From: Avibacterium sp. 20-132
GTDB lineage: Bacteria; Pseudomonadota; Gammaproteobacteria; Enterobacterales; Pasteurellaceae
Direction: 5' to 3'
Assembly: GCF_023611925.1 (NCBI RefSeq)
Contig: NZ_CP091456.1
Coordinates: forward strand, 1,461,001-1,525,000
DNA length: 64,000 nt
Below, in pieces: positions 30,389 to 39,747 of the stretch (positions are counted from its first letter, which is position 1; every line of letters begins with the position of its first letter). The position numbers were made by a program, and so were the translations under genes. Under the pieces are notes generated by a model. The model saw only the letters and a program-made list of their open reading frames with translations, did not search any database and was not told the DNA's origin.

Positions 30389-31663
30389 ATGGCTATGACT
30401 ACACAAATTCACTTATTTTCACAAATTTTCAGCCGTAATATGCTGATCTGTCTATTTACCGGATTTAGCTCAGGCTTGCCTCTTTATGTTCTTGTGTCTT
30501 TATTACCTATTTGGTTGCGTGCAGAAAATGTGGATCTTAAAACCTTAGGCTATTTCACCCTGATGATGCTTCCGTTCTCGTGGAAATTTATTTGGGCGCC
30601 GTTGCTCGATCGTTTTGTGCCGCCTTTCTTAGGACGTCGTCGTGGCTGGATGTTTATTTCACAAATTTTATTATTAATCAGTCTTGCATTATTTGGCTTT
30701 TTAGATCCAAGCAAGCAGGCTGGGTTGAGTTTGATTGCAGCCTTGGGTGTGCTTTGTGCGTTTTTTTCTGCTACGCAAGACATTGTGCTAGATGCGTATC
30801 GACGAGAAATTTTAACTGATAAGGAATTAGGTTTAGGTAATTCTATTCACGTTAATGCTTACCGTATAGCTGGGCTTGTTCCCGGTTCGCTTTCACTAAT
30901 TTTGGCTGATCATTTTCCGTGGCAAACGGTATTTATTATCACCGCGATGTTTATGTTGCCGGGGATTTTAATGTGTCTATTTTTAAGTACAGAACCTAAC
31001 ATCACACTCAAAAAGCACCGCACTTTAAAAGAAAGTGTGATTGACCCTTTTAGTGAATTTTTTCAACGCAAAGGCGTCTGGTCTGCCTTAGGGATCTTAG
31101 CGTTTATTTTTCTGTATAAATTGGGCGACAGTATGGCAACGGCGTTAATTTCACCTTTTTATTTAGATATGGGATTTAGCAAAACGCAGATTGGCTTGGT
31201 CGTGAAAAACGCTTCTTTATGGCCAATGGTCATCGCGAGCATTTTAGGTGGAATTTTAATGCTGAAAGTCGGTATTAACCGTGCCTTATGGTTATTTGGC
31301 TTTGTGCAAATTATCACCATTCTTGGCTTTGCGTGGCTAGCTAAACAAGGGCCTTTTGAGCTTGTAGATAGCCGTGCCTTGTGGTCGCTTTCCCTTGTTG
31401 TGGCGGCGGAATATATCGGCATCGGCTTAGGTACCGCTGCCTTTGTTGCCTTTATGGCAAGGGAAACCAACCCACTTTACACCGCCACTCAGCTTGCCTT
31501 ATTCACCAGCCTTGCCGCATTACCAAGGGCTACGCTCAATACCCAAGCAGGGGCATTGATCGATTGGCTAGGCTACTATGATTATTTCTGGCTTTGTTTC
31601 TGGCTGGCAATCCCCGGTATGTTATGCTTAGTCAAAGTTGCCCCTTGGAATGAGGGGAGCTAG
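30389..31663 (+). CDS. ampG: Muropeptide permease AmpG (MFS)
   Basis: Major facilitator transporter importing GlcNAc-anhydro-muropeptides for cell wall recycling. Shared with E. coli AmpG: GFSSGLPLYVL near the N-terminus, LKTLGYF, FLGRRRGWMF between spans 2 and 3, SATQDIVLDAYRREIL, and FLYKLGDSMATALISPFYLDMGF. It is 424 aa from ATG 30389, with ATG 30395 as an alternative; neither has a good RBS. It lacks the C-terminal extension of E. coli AmpG, as in H. influenzae. Confidence 0.92.
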   Translation: MAMTTQIHLFSQIFSRNMLICLFTGFSSGLPLYVLVSLLPIWLRAENVDLKTLGYFTLMMLPFSWKFIWAPLLDRFVPPFLGRRRGWMFISQILLLISLALFGFLDPSKQAGLSLIAALGVLCAFFSATQDIVLDAYRREILTDKELGLGNSIHVNAYRIAGLVPGSLSLILADHFPWQTVFIITAMFMLPGILMCLFLSTEPNITLKKHRTLKESVIDPFSEFFQRKGVWSALGILAFIFLYKLGDSMATALISPFYLDMGFSKTQIGLVVKNASLWPMVIASILGGILMLKVGINRALWLFGFVQIITILGFAWLAKQGPFELVDSRALWSLSLVVAAEYIGIGLGTAAFVAFMARETNPLYTATQLALFTSLAALPRATLNTQAGALIDWLGYYDYFWLCFWLAIPGMLCLVKVAPWNEGS

Positions 31664-31697
31664 CGCGTTTATTGATAGAGAAATGTAGGAGAAAGTA

Positions 31698-32699
31698 ATG
31701 CAATTTTTGAAGAAGCTCAGTTTTTTATTAGCAAAATTCACCGCACTTTTTATTATTGTGCTATCACTGATTACCTTTTATCAACCGAGTTTATTTACTT
31801 GGGTCAAAGGCGATACACAAGTTTTTATTATCAGTATTATTATGCTTTCAATGGGAATGACCTTAGGTAAGCAAGATTATCAGGTGCTTGCGCAACGCCC
31901 TTTGGATATTTTAATTGGCACCTTTGTGCAATATACCGTTATGCCTTTTGTCGCGATTGCCATTGCAAAAAGTTTTGACCTTTCGCCTGCCTTGACACTT
32001 GGTTTAGTGCTTGTGGGATCTTGCCCCGGTGGCGTGGCATCTAACATTATGACTTTTTTATGTAAAGGCGACGTGGCATTTTCAGTGGGAATGACCACGG
32101 TTTCAACCTTGCTTGCACCAGTAATGACACCCTTGTTACTTAACTACCTTGTTGGGCAAAGCGTAGAAATGAATGCTTGGGCAATGTTCAAATTTATGCT
32201 TTTGGTTACGGTATTACCTGTGGCAGTGGGGTCAATTTTAAATATTACTTTACATCGTAAACAATGGTTCCAAGATATTAAAGCCTTAATGCCCGGCGTT
32301 GCGGTGATAAATTTTGCCTTTATTGTGGGAGGCGTTGTGGCCGTTTATGGCAATTATTTTTTACAGTCAGGTTTAATGATCTTACTTTGTATTGTGCTAC
32401 ATAATGTGATTGGCTATGCGCTAGGTTATTCCGCAGGGAAATTATTTGGTATGAGCTTAGCCAAAAAGAAAACCATTTCCTTGGAAGTTGGCGTGCAAAA
32501 TGCAGGGTTAGCCACGGGCTTAAGTATGAAATTCTTCCCAACCATTCCAGAATCTGCGGTGGTTTGTGCCGTTGCTTGCGTGTGGCATTCTGTGGCAGGA
32601 ACTGTCTATGCTAATTTTTTATTATGGCTAGATAAATACCGTAAATCACCACAACATTTGGAACAAATTAAACAAATCAACATTGATGAAGTGAACTAA
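31698..32699 (+). CDS. Bile acid:sodium symporter (BASS) family transporter
   Basis: 333-aa membrane protein with about nine or ten spans. BASS motifs include GTFVQYTVMPFVAIAIAK, LVLVGSCPGGVASNIMTFL (the sodium-site crossover region) and LEVGVQNAGLATGLSMKFF. Bacterial relatives transport pantoate (PanS), bile acids or other organic anions with sodium. The substrate here cannot be deduced. RBS TAGGAGAAAG. It lies 34 bases after ampG and may be co-transcribed. Confidence 0.87.
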   Translation: MQFLKKLSFLLAKFTALFIIVLSLITFYQPSLFTWVKGDTQVFIISIIMLSMGMTLGKQDYQVLAQRPLDILIGTFVQYTVMPFVAIAIAKSFDLSPALTLGLVLVGSCPGGVASNIMTFLCKGDVAFSVGMTTVSTLLAPVMTPLLLNYLVGQSVEMNAWAMFKFMLLVTVLPVAVGSILNITLHRKQWFQDIKALMPGVAVINFAFIVGGVVAVYGNYFLQSGLMILLCIVLHNVIGYALGYSAGKLFGMSLAKKKTISLEVGVQNAGLATGLSMKFFPTIPESAVVCAVACVWHSVAGTVYANFLLWLDKYRKSPQHLEQIKQINIDEVN

Positions 32700-32704
32700 A
32701 GTGA

Positions 32705-32713
32705 AAGTGCGGT
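32705..32713 (+). repeat. DNA uptake signal after the BASS gene
   Basis: AAGTGCGGT followed by an AT-rich run (CATTTTTT), matching the extended Haemophilus uptake signal. It lies in the gap before adk. Confidence 0.85.
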
Positions 32714-32793
32714 CATTTTTTGCTTAATTTTTCATTAAATAGTACAAATTTAATGTTCATCATTTGTTGAGTATTGAGTTTTAACGTTATTAA

Positions 32794-33477
<684 letters not shown>

Positions 33478-33495
33478 TTTCCACCGCACTTTATT

Positions 33496-33524
33496 AATCC
33501 CCTTGATTTTAAGGGGATTTTTTT
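33496..33524. terminator. Terminator between adk and ligase gene
   Basis: AATCCCCTT pairs with AAGGGGATT across a GATTTT loop, followed by TTTTT. It overlaps the last bases of the convergent ligase gene and is preceded by an uptake signal (ACCGCACTT, 33482-33490). Confidence 0.85.
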
Positions 33525-34344
33525 ATTCTTTCTTCCGCCAATAAGTGGCAAATCTCGGCAACCCTTTTTGCGTTAAACCACGATATTTATAGGTAATGAT
33601 TGAACCGATGGGTGGAGGATTTTCTCTATCTGTCAATTTAAAACCTGACCCGATACGGAATTCGCCGCGCTGATTTTTACAGGTAATGGCACCGAGCTTA
33701 TCGACAAATTGCCCCTTACCTTTATGATGTGCAATCACTTCACATTCTTCATCAAGTGAGGTCTTTAATTTCAATATTTGGTTGCTACGTTTCTTTTCAT
33801 AAGGGGCATTAGGATTACGCAACACCAAACCTTCTCCTTGATTTTGTTCTACTTGGTGCAGAAAATCTTGTACTTGAGAATAATCCTTAATGGGAATTTG
33901 TTTAATAATTTCAATATGTTGGCTAGGATGCCGTGCCAGATAATTTTCTAACACTGCTAAGCGTTCAAATAGATTGCCCTTGGCATTGGGGACATCAAAT
34001 ACATAGAGCTTTAATTTTTCCCAGCCTTTGTCTTTTTGTGAACGCACAATGGAGGAAATTTGCTCAAATTCATTACGCTGACTAAACAGTTCACCATCAA
34101 TAGCAAAAGGAGGAAAATCTTTAATAAAATAAGCAGGCGGTGTGAGGATTTTATTCTGCCTTGTAAAAAGCTGCTTACCATCCCAATATCCTCTGATGCC
34201 GTCTAATTTTTCGCTCATCACCCAACCTTGCACGTTTTGATTATGGTAAGTACCAAGCAACATTAAATCAGGTGGATTGGCATAAGCAAAAAGTGACCAG
34301 AGTGTGAATAAGGTGAACAAACTACACATAATATAAGACATCAT
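33523..34344 (-). CDS. ligA: Secreted ATP-dependent DNA ligase (LigA of Haemophilus type)
   Basis: 273-aa minimal ATP-dependent DNA ligase: an adenylation domain with the nucleophile motif EKLDG (Lys46), the later AIDGEL, EGLVLRNP and ILKLK motifs, and a small OB-fold tail (GAITCKNQRGEFRIGSGF). The N-terminus is a signal peptide (about residues 1-22, hydrophobic, ending FAYA), so the ligase should be periplasmic. The homologous H. influenzae enzyme is a known ATP-dependent ligase with a signal peptide. This is separate from the NAD-dependent replicative ligase. Its cellular job is unresolved; a link to DNA uptake has been proposed. Confidence 0.92.
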   Translation of the reverse strand: MMSYIMCSLFTLFTLWSLFAYANPPDLMLLGTYHNQNVQGWVMSEKLDGIRGYWDGKQLFTRQNKILTPPAYFIKDFPPFAIDGELFSQRNEFEQISSIVRSQKDKGWEKLKLYVFDVPNAKGNLFERLAVLENYLARHPSQHIEIIKQIPIKDYSQVQDFLHQVEQNQGEGLVLRNPNAPYEKKRSNQILKLKTSLDEECEVIAHHKGKGQFVDKLGAITCKNQRGEFRIGSGFKLTDRENPPPIGSIITYKYRGLTQKGLPRFATYWRKKE

Positions 34345-34545
34345 TTTTCTCCCATATAAAAACTTGTTCGGATATTAAGCGACTTTTCTGCCATCGTGGA
34401 AAATTAACCGCAGTTTTGCGATCCCGATCGTAAGAATTTTTTCGTTTTATAAGTGCGGTGGTTTTTTTCGCATTTTTTAGGATATGTGTGAATTTTTTGT
34501 TAAAATCGTTGCTTCCTATCTAACTATAACTAAAAGAGAGTGATT

Positions 34546-35694
34546 ATGAGCAAACTATTTCCTAATGCACAACTTCGAGATAATGCCCCTTATCGTTTTG
34601 ATATTGTGGGAAGTTTTTTACGTCCTGAAAGCTTAAAACAAGCACGCCAACAATGTAGCTGTGGTGATATTTCTTGTGCAGATCTGAGCGAAGTGGAAGA
34701 CAAAGAAATTGCCAATTTGGTGGCAAAACAAAAAGCAGTAGGCTTGCCTGCGGTAACTGATGGCGAATTTCGTCGTACTTTTTGGCATTTGGATTTTTTA
34801 AGTGCTTTAGAAGGCGTGGAAGAAGTTGAAGCAGAAAAATTTTCTGTTCAATTTAAACACCATAATGTTCGTCCTAAAACGTTGAAAATTGTCGATAAAA
34901 TTGGTTTTTCCGATCATCATCCATTCCTTGAACATTACCGTTCTTTACAGCAAATTGCAGGGGATTATCCTGTGAAATTCACCATTCCATCACCGTCAAT
35001 GCTACATTTAATTTGTACGGTGCGGGAAACGGCGTATCACCCCATTGAGCGTTATAAAAACAATAATCAACAGCTACTTGATGATATTGCTGAGGCTTAT
35101 ATTCGTGCAATGCAAAAATTCTATGCGTTGGGCTGTCGCAACTTGCAATTAGATGACACAAGCTGGGGCGAACTATGTTCTGAAGAAAAACGCCAAGCTT
35201 ATCAAGCGCGTGGCTTTGATCTCGAACAGCTGGCGAAAGATTATGTGTATATGGTCAATCGTATTATTGCTGTTAAACCTGAAGATATGACAATAACGAT
35301 GCACATTTGTCGTGGCAATTTCCGTTCAACGTGGTTCTCATCGGGAGGCTATGAGCCTGTAGCTGAAATCTTATTTGGCAATTGCAATGTAGATGGTTTC
35401 TTCCTTGAGTACGATAGTGATCGCTCGGGTGATTTCAAACCATTGCGCTTTATTAAAGATCAGCAAGTGGTACTTGGCTTAATTACGTCAAAAGATGGTA
35501 ACCTTGAAGATAAGAATGAAATCATTAAACGCATTCAAGAAGCCGCACAATATGTGGATATCAACCAACTCTGTTTAAGCCCACAATGTGGGTTTGCTTC
35601 AACGGAGGAAGGCAATATTCTGACGGAAGAGCAGCAATGGAATAAACTGGATTTTATCCGTGAAATTGTTGAGGAAGTTTGGGGCAAGGCTTAA
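34546..35694 (+). CDS. MetE-like cobalamin-independent methyltransferase (YxjG type)
   Basis: 382-aa single-domain protein matching the C-terminal catalytic half of MetE, similar to Bacillus YxjG/YxjH. Probable zinc ligands are His253 and Cys255 (MHICRGN), Glu288 (FFLEYDSDR) and Cys348 (SPQCGFA). Such proteins transfer a methyl group to homocysteine or a related thiol, and the methyl donor may not be methyl-folate. Start ATG 34546 after AAAGAGAG; a GTG two codons earlier is less likely. Odd: three extra cysteines near the N-terminus (37, 39, 44; QQCSCGDISC) where relatives usually have a plain charged segment. Confidence 0.88.
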   Translation: MSKLFPNAQLRDNAPYRFDIVGSFLRPESLKQARQQCSCGDISCADLSEVEDKEIANLVAKQKAVGLPAVTDGEFRRTFWHLDFLSALEGVEEVEAEKFSVQFKHHNVRPKTLKIVDKIGFSDHHPFLEHYRSLQQIAGDYPVKFTIPSPSMLHLICTVRETAYHPIERYKNNNQQLLDDIAEAYIRAMQKFYALGCRNLQLDDTSWGELCSEEKRQAYQARGFDLEQLAKDYVYMVNRIIAVKPEDMTITMHICRGNFRSTWFSSGGYEPVAEILFGNCNVDGFFLEYDSDRSGDFKPLRFIKDQQVVLGLITSKDGNLEDKNEIIKRIQEAAQYVDINQLCLSPQCGFASTEEGNILTEEQQWNKLDFIREIVEEVWGKA

Positions 35695-35724
35695 TTTTCT
35701 ACTATTTATTCCTAATTCCAGAAT

Positions 35725-35757
35725 AATACCGCTTTTTAATAGAGCGGTATTATTTTT
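35725..35757 (+). terminator. Terminator after the MetE-like gene
   Basis: AATACCGCT pairs with AGCGGTATT across a 9-base loop, followed by ATTTTT. It isolates the upstream gene from the nag locus. Confidence 0.8.
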
Positions 35758-35770
35758 GCGAATTTTTCTT

Positions 35771-35785
35771 TGTGATGTAGATCAC
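35771..35785 (+). promoter_or_regulatory. CRP-cAMP binding site upstream of nagB
   Basis: TGTGA-N6-TCAC at 35771-35785 (spacer TGTAGA) is a near-perfect match to the CRP consensus. Its centre lies about 70 bases upstream of the start expected from the TATAAT at 35837-35842, a distance suited to CRP activation. This predicts carbon catabolite control of nagBA. Confidence 0.8.
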
Positions 35786-35817
35786 GATTTTTTCTTTTCA
35801 ATAAAATTCTATTTTCC

Positions 35818-35867
35818 TTTGAAGTTAATTTTATTTTATAATCAAAATTATGAAATGATACTTCAAA
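35818..35867 (+). promoter_or_regulatory. nagB promoter -10 flanked by inverted repeats
   Basis: TATAAT at 35837-35842 is flanked by TTTGAAGT (35818-35825) and ACTTCAAA (35860-35867), with CTATTT and AATAG extending the symmetry. An inverted repeat straddling the -10 is a plausible operator for NagC, encoded two genes downstream. The repeat is directly visible; assignment to NagC is inferred from context. Confidence 0.5.
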
Positions 35868-35887
35868 ATAGCAAATAGGAGAGAGCT

Positions 35888-36691
35888 ATGCGTTTAATTC
35901 CTTTACAAACTTCCGAACAAGTCAGCAAATGGGCAGCTCGTCATATTGTTGATCGTATTAATGAATTTAATCCAACAGAAGCGCGGCCTTTTGTGCTTGG
36001 ACTGCCAACAGGTGGCACCCCTTTAGCAACTTATAAAGAATTAATTAAACTGTATCAGGCAGGGGAAGTGAGCTTCAAAAATGTGGTTACCTTTAATATG
36101 GATGAATATGTTGGATTGCCTAAAGATCATCCTGAAAGTTACCGCACTTTTATGTATAAAAACTTCTTCGATCACGTTGATATTCAAGAAAAAAATATTA
36201 ATTTACTAGATGGCAATGCCCCTGATCTGGATGAAGAGTGTCGCCGTTACGAAGAAAAAATGAAATCTTATGGCAAAGTGAATTTATTTATGGGCGGAGT
36301 AGGCGTGGATGGACATATTGCCTTTAATGAACCTGCCTCATCTTTAGCGTCTCGCACTCGAATTAAAACATTGACAGAAGATACCTTAATTGCAAACTCG
36401 CGCTTTTTTGATAATGATGTTAATAAAGTACCGAAATACGCCCTAACGATTGGGGTTGCAACCTTATTAGATGCGGCAGAAGTGATGCTTTTAGTTACGG
36501 GACATAACAAAGCCCTTGCGTTGCAAGCAGGCGTGGAGGGGAGCGTGAATCATTTTTGGACGATTAGTGCGTTACAACTACACCGCCACGCAATTTTTGT
36601 TTGTGATGAACCTGCTACACAAGAGCTAAAAGTAAAAACTGTCAAATATTTTACTGAGTTAGAAGCTAAAGCAATTCATAGTGTCTTATAG
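35888..36691 (+). CDS. nagB: Glucosamine-6-phosphate deaminase NagB
   Basis: Converts glucosamine-6-phosphate to fructose-6-phosphate plus ammonia, the exit of amino sugars into glycolysis. It is 267 aa (E. coli 266). Motifs: [26 protein letters not shown] with the catalytic Asp, and [17 protein letters not shown] with the active-site His/Glu. RBS ATAGGAGAGAG. It is first in nagB-nagA, with nagA starting 12 bases later. Confidence 0.97.
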   Translation: MRLIPLQTSEQVSKWAARHIVDRINEFNPTEARPFVLGLPTGGTPLATYKELIKLYQAGEVSFKNVVTFNMDEYVGLPKDHPESYRTFMYKNFFDHVDIQEKNINLLDGNAPDLDEECRRYEEKMKSYGKVNLFMGGVGVDGHIAFNEPASSLASRTRIKTLTEDTLIANSRFFDNDVNKVPKYALTIGVATLLDAAEVMLLVTGHNKALALQAGVEGSVNHFWTISALQLHRHAIFVCDEPATQELKVKTVKYFTELEAKAIHSVL

Positions 36692-36703
36692 AGAAGGTAA
36701 AAA

Positions 36704-37849
36704 ATGAGTTATGCATTAGTAAACGGGGTCGTTTATACCTCGCAAAGCGTGCAGTATGGGCAAGCAGTGATCGTCGATGGGGAGAGAATTGTGGCGATTA
36801 TGCCACAAGAAAATCTGCCTGAAGGATTGCAACAAATTGATTTAAAAGGGAATAATCTAACAGCAGGGTTTATTGATCTGCAATTAAATGGCTGCGGTGG
36901 CGTTATGTTTAATGGCGATACTTCAGTGAAAACCCTTGAAATTATGCAGCAAACCAATTTGCGTTCAGGCACGACAAGTTATTTGCCCACGTTTATCACG
37001 GCAGATGATGAAGGCATTAAGCAGGCTGTTTCAGTGATGGGCGAGTACCTTAAAAAGCATAAAAACCAAGCACTTGGTTTGCATTTGGAAGGCCCTTATT
37101 TAAGCGTAGAAAAGAAAGGCGTGCATCAGGCGGAATATATTCGTGCTATTAGTTCTGAAATGAAAGATTTTCTATGCCAAAATTCCTCGGTGATTAGCAA
37201 GATTACACTGGCGCCTGAAAACCCAACAGCGAAATATATTGGTGATTTTGTACAAAGTGGCATTATGGTTTCCATCGGGCATTCCAACGCCACTTATGAT
37301 GTGGCAAAACAGGCGATTGCCAATGGTGCAACTTTCGCTACACACTTGCATAATGCAATGTCACCGATTAGTTCAGGGCGTGAAATGGGGGTTGTCGGTG
37401 CGGTGTTAGATAGCGATATTTACACAGGTATTATCGTAGATGGTTTGCACGTTGAATTCGGCAATATCAAAATTGATAAAAAAGTCAAAGGCGATAAATT
37501 GTGTATCGTGACAGACGCCACTGCAGCCGCTGGTGCGGATATCACATCTTTCGATTTTGTGGGGAAAACCGTGTATGTGCGCAATGGTAAATGCTATGAC
37601 GAAAATGGTACGCTCGGCGGCTCTGCGATCACAATGATTGAATCGGTAGAAAATGCAGTAAAACACGTGGGGATTCCACTTGATGAAACGCTAAGAATGT
37701 GCAATTACTACCCAGCAAAAGCCATTGGTGTGGATGATCATCTAGGGGATATTGCCGAAGGGAAAATTGCTAACCTGACATTGTTCAATAATGATTTTAA
37801 AGTGCTAGGCAGTGCAGTCAATGGGCAATGGCAATGGTATGAAAACTAA
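36704..37849 (+). CDS. nagA: N-acetylglucosamine-6-phosphate deacetylase NagA
   Basis: Removes acetate from GlcNAc-6-phosphate, feeding NagB. It is 381 aa, the E. coli length. Amidohydrolase motifs: GFIDLQLNGCGGVMFN, HLEGPYL (metal Glu), SIGHSNATYD, ATHLHNAMSP (metal His) and CIVTDATAAAG (catalytic Asp). It is co-transcribed with nagB. No GlcNAc PTS gene adjoins, so uptake must be encoded elsewhere. Confidence 0.97.
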   Translation: MSYALVNGVVYTSQSVQYGQAVIVDGERIVAIMPQENLPEGLQQIDLKGNNLTAGFIDLQLNGCGGVMFNGDTSVKTLEIMQQTNLRSGTTSYLPTFITADDEGIKQAVSVMGEYLKKHKNQALGLHLEGPYLSVEKKGVHQAEYIRAISSEMKDFLCQNSSVISKITLAPENPTAKYIGDFVQSGIMVSIGHSNATYDVAKQAIANGATFATHLHNAMSPISSGREMGVVGAVLDSDIYTGIIVDGLHVEFGNIKIDKKVKGDKLCIVTDATAAAGADITSFDFVGKTVYVRNGKCYDENGTLGGSAITMIESVENAVKHVGIPLDETLRMCNYYPAKAIGVDDHLGDIAEGKIANLTLFNNDFKVLGSAVNGQWQWYEN

Positions 37850-37878
37850 GAGAAAAAACACCGCACTTTATTGATAAG

Positions 37879-37906
37879 AAAAAGGTAGCACAGGCTACCT
37901 TTTTAT
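37879..37906 (+). terminator. Terminator after nagA
   Basis: AAGGTAGC pairs with GCTACCTT across an ACAG loop, followed by TTTT. An uptake signal overlaps 37859-37868. It leaves nagC with its own promoter or with read-through only. Confidence 0.82.
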
Positions 37907-37989
37907 TTAGCCTGTTTTCTCAGCTAGGCATTTTGTTCAATTCATTTTAAAATACCCCCATTATCGGTTTTATGATGTAGGAAAAGAGA

Positions 37990-39213
37990 ATGTGGGATCA
38001 TCATCAAATTGCAAATGTTGATTTTGTTAAACAAATGAATAGTGCGGTGGTTTATAAATTAATTGATCAACAAGGACCAATTTCTCGTATTCAAATTTCA
38101 GAATTAAGCCAGCTTGCACCAGCCAGTGTGACAAAAATTACGCGAAATTTACTCGCGCGCGGTTTGATTAAAGAAGTTGAGCAACAAGAATCAACAGGGG
38201 GACGCCGAGCAACGTCGATTATTGCGGAATATAAGGCATTTCGAGCCATTCTAATTCGGTTGGGACAAGAGTATATTACCTTTGCAATAATGGATCTTTC
38301 TACAAAATTATTAAAGAAAACCGTGATTGATTTGCCAGAGATGAATAGTGCCGCTGAAATCGAAGCATTTTTATGTACTCACTTGAAGCAATTCATTGAA
38401 GCCAATCAGCATCGCCGTAGTGAATTTATTGCAATTGGTGTTACTGTATCAGGCTTTGTTGATAGCAAAACAAACGCGATTGAACATTTATCTTATCTTA
38501 AGTTAGATGAACCTTGGTTATTAGCGCAAAAAATAACACAGGAATTTCAATTGATGACCTTTATTGGGCATGATGTGCGTAGCCTTGCTTTAGCAGAACA
38601 TTATTTCGGTGTAACAAAAGATTGCTATGATTCTTTATTACTACGTATTCATCGTGGTGTTGGTGCTGGCATTGTGATTAATCACGAAGTATTCCTTGGT
38701 TATAAAAATAATGTGGGGGAAATTGGGCATATTCAGGTTGATCCTTTAGGTAAACGCTGTTTGTGTGGCAATGTAGGCTGTTTGGAAACCGTGGTTAGTA
38801 ATGCGGCAATTGAAGAAAAAATGCAACGTTTACTTGAAGATGGTTATCAAAGCAAATGGATTTCTTTAGAAAGTCATGATATTGAAGCGATTTGTAAGGC
38901 AGTGAATAAACAAGATACCGTGGCAGTAGAGTTGATTGAACACGTAGGTATCCAAATTGGACGCGTACTTGCGATGAGTGTGAATATGTTTAACCCTGAA
39001 AAAATCGTGATTTCAGGAGAAATTACGCAAGCTAAGGATGTGCTTTTTTCCGCTATTCGCCGTACCTTGGATAATTTGGCATTGCCTGCTTTTGTGAAAA
39101 ATACACCACTGGTGGCTTCTGAACTACAAAATGAAGATGTTATCGGCGCATTTGCGTTGATTAAACAAGCCTTATTCGATGGTAGATTGCTCCAACATCT
39201 ATTAGCAGAGTAA
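37990..39213 (+). CDS. nagC: ROK-family repressor NagC
   Basis: 407-aa ROK regulator strongly like E. coli NagC (406). The N-terminal winged HTH (ISRIQISELSQLAPASVTKITRNLL) is followed by the sugar-kinase-like domain with VHRGVGAGIV-type glycine loop and the zinc motif KRCLCGNVGCLE (about residues 255-266). In E. coli NagC represses nag genes and is released by GlcNAc-6-phosphate. The paralogue Mlc is the alternative, but adjacency to nagBA and specific residues such as SALAPASVTKIT-like HTH favour NagC. The probable operator is at the nagB promoter. Confidence 0.9.
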   Translation: MWDHHQIANVDFVKQMNSAVVYKLIDQQGPISRIQISELSQLAPASVTKITRNLLARGLIKEVEQQESTGGRRATSIIAEYKAFRAILIRLGQEYITFAIMDLSTKLLKKTVIDLPEMNSAAEIEAFLCTHLKQFIEANQHRRSEFIAIGVTVSGFVDSKTNAIEHLSYLKLDEPWLLAQKITQEFQLMTFIGHDVRSLALAEHYFGVTKDCYDSLLLRIHRGVGAGIVINHEVFLGYKNNVGEIGHIQVDPLGKRCLCGNVGCLETVVSNAAIEEKMQRLLEDGYQSKWISLESHDIEAICKAVNKQDTVAVELIEHVGIQIGRVLAMSVNMFNPEKIVISGEITQAKDVLFSAIRRTLDNLALPAFVKNTPLVASELQNEDVIGAFALIKQALFDGRLLQHLLAE

Positions 39214-39221
39214 AGTGCGGT
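39213..39221 (+). repeat. DNA uptake signal after nagC
   Basis: AAGTGCGGT beginning on the last base of the nagC stop codon, then CGCTTTT. Typical gene-end placement of uptake signals. Confidence 0.85.
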
Positions 39222-39291
39222 CGCTTTTACGCCGATTTGTATAATCTCTATGCGAATGAGAAAGAATTTAGAAAAAAGCGTAAAAAAAGAG

Positions 39292-39320
39292 TTGACGAAG
39301 GGGAGTCAGATCAGCATAAT
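39292..39320 (+). promoter_or_regulatory. tRNA operon promoter
   Basis: -35 TTGACG (39292-39297) and -10 CATAAT (39315-39320) with a 17-base spacer. The GC-rich stretch TAGCCCCGC just after the -10 is the discriminator type found at stringently controlled stable RNA promoters. It lies about 30 bases before tRNA-Met. Confidence 0.82.
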
Positions 39321-39358
39321 TAGCCCCGCAAAGCCGATGAGGTGAATGCAAAATGTTT

Positions 39359-39435
39359 GGCTATGTAGCTCAGTTGGTTAGAGCACAACACTCATAATGT
39401 TGGGGTCACAGGTTCGAATCCCGTCATAGCCACCA
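39359..39435 (+). tRNA. tRNA-Met (CAT), elongator
   Basis: 77-nt cloverleaf with CCA encoded. Acceptor GGCTATG pairs with CATAGCC, anticodon loop CTCATAA gives CAT, and the T arm contains GGTTCGAATCC. It closely resembles E. coli metT (elongator) rather than the initiator, which would have a mismatched 1-72 pair. The first G-C pair here is normal. Confidence 0.96.
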
Positions 39436-39440
39436 TATTT

Positions 39441-39525
39441 GCGGGACTGGCGAAATTGGTAGACGCACCAGATTTAGGTTCTGGCGCCGCGAGGTGTGTG
39501 GGTTCAAGTCCCTCGTCCCGCACCA
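39441..39525 (+). tRNA. tRNA-Leu (TAG)
   Basis: 85-nt class II tRNA with CCA encoded. Acceptor GCGGGAC pairs with GTCCCGC, the anticodon arm CCAGATTTAGGTTCTGG gives TAG, and there is the long variable arm expected of leucine tRNAs. Five bases separate it from tRNA-Met. Confidence 0.96.
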
Positions 39526-39552
39526 TTCATTAGCTTGCAGTTCTTTAGTAGG

Positions 39553-39627
39553 TGGGGTATCGCCAAGCGGTAAGGCACCGGGTTTTGATCTCGGCATCCC
39601 TAGGTTCGAATCCTAGTACCCCAGCCA
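39553..39627 (+). tRNA. tRNA-Gln (TTG), copy 1
   Basis: 75-nt cloverleaf with GCCA end. Acceptor TGGGGTA pairs with TACCCCA, anticodon loop TTTTGAT gives TTG. The weak U1-A72 pair is the usual identity feature of glutamine tRNA. Identical to the copy at 39673. Confidence 0.95.
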
Positions 39628-39672
39628 TACTATCCGATTTCTTATCAAAAATTCTGATTATAGAATTCCTAA

Positions 39673-39747
39673 TGGGGTATCGCCAAGCGGTAAGGCACCG
39701 GGTTTTGATCTCGGCATCCCTAGGTTCGAATCCTAGTACCCCAGCCA
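39673..39747 (+). tRNA. tRNA-Gln (TTG), copy 2
   Basis: Identical 75-nt duplicate of the preceding tRNA, 45 bases downstream. The order Met-Leu-Gln-Gln is the same as the start of the E. coli metT-leuW-glnU-glnW operon, so the arrangement is ancestral rather than a local oddity. Confidence 0.95.
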
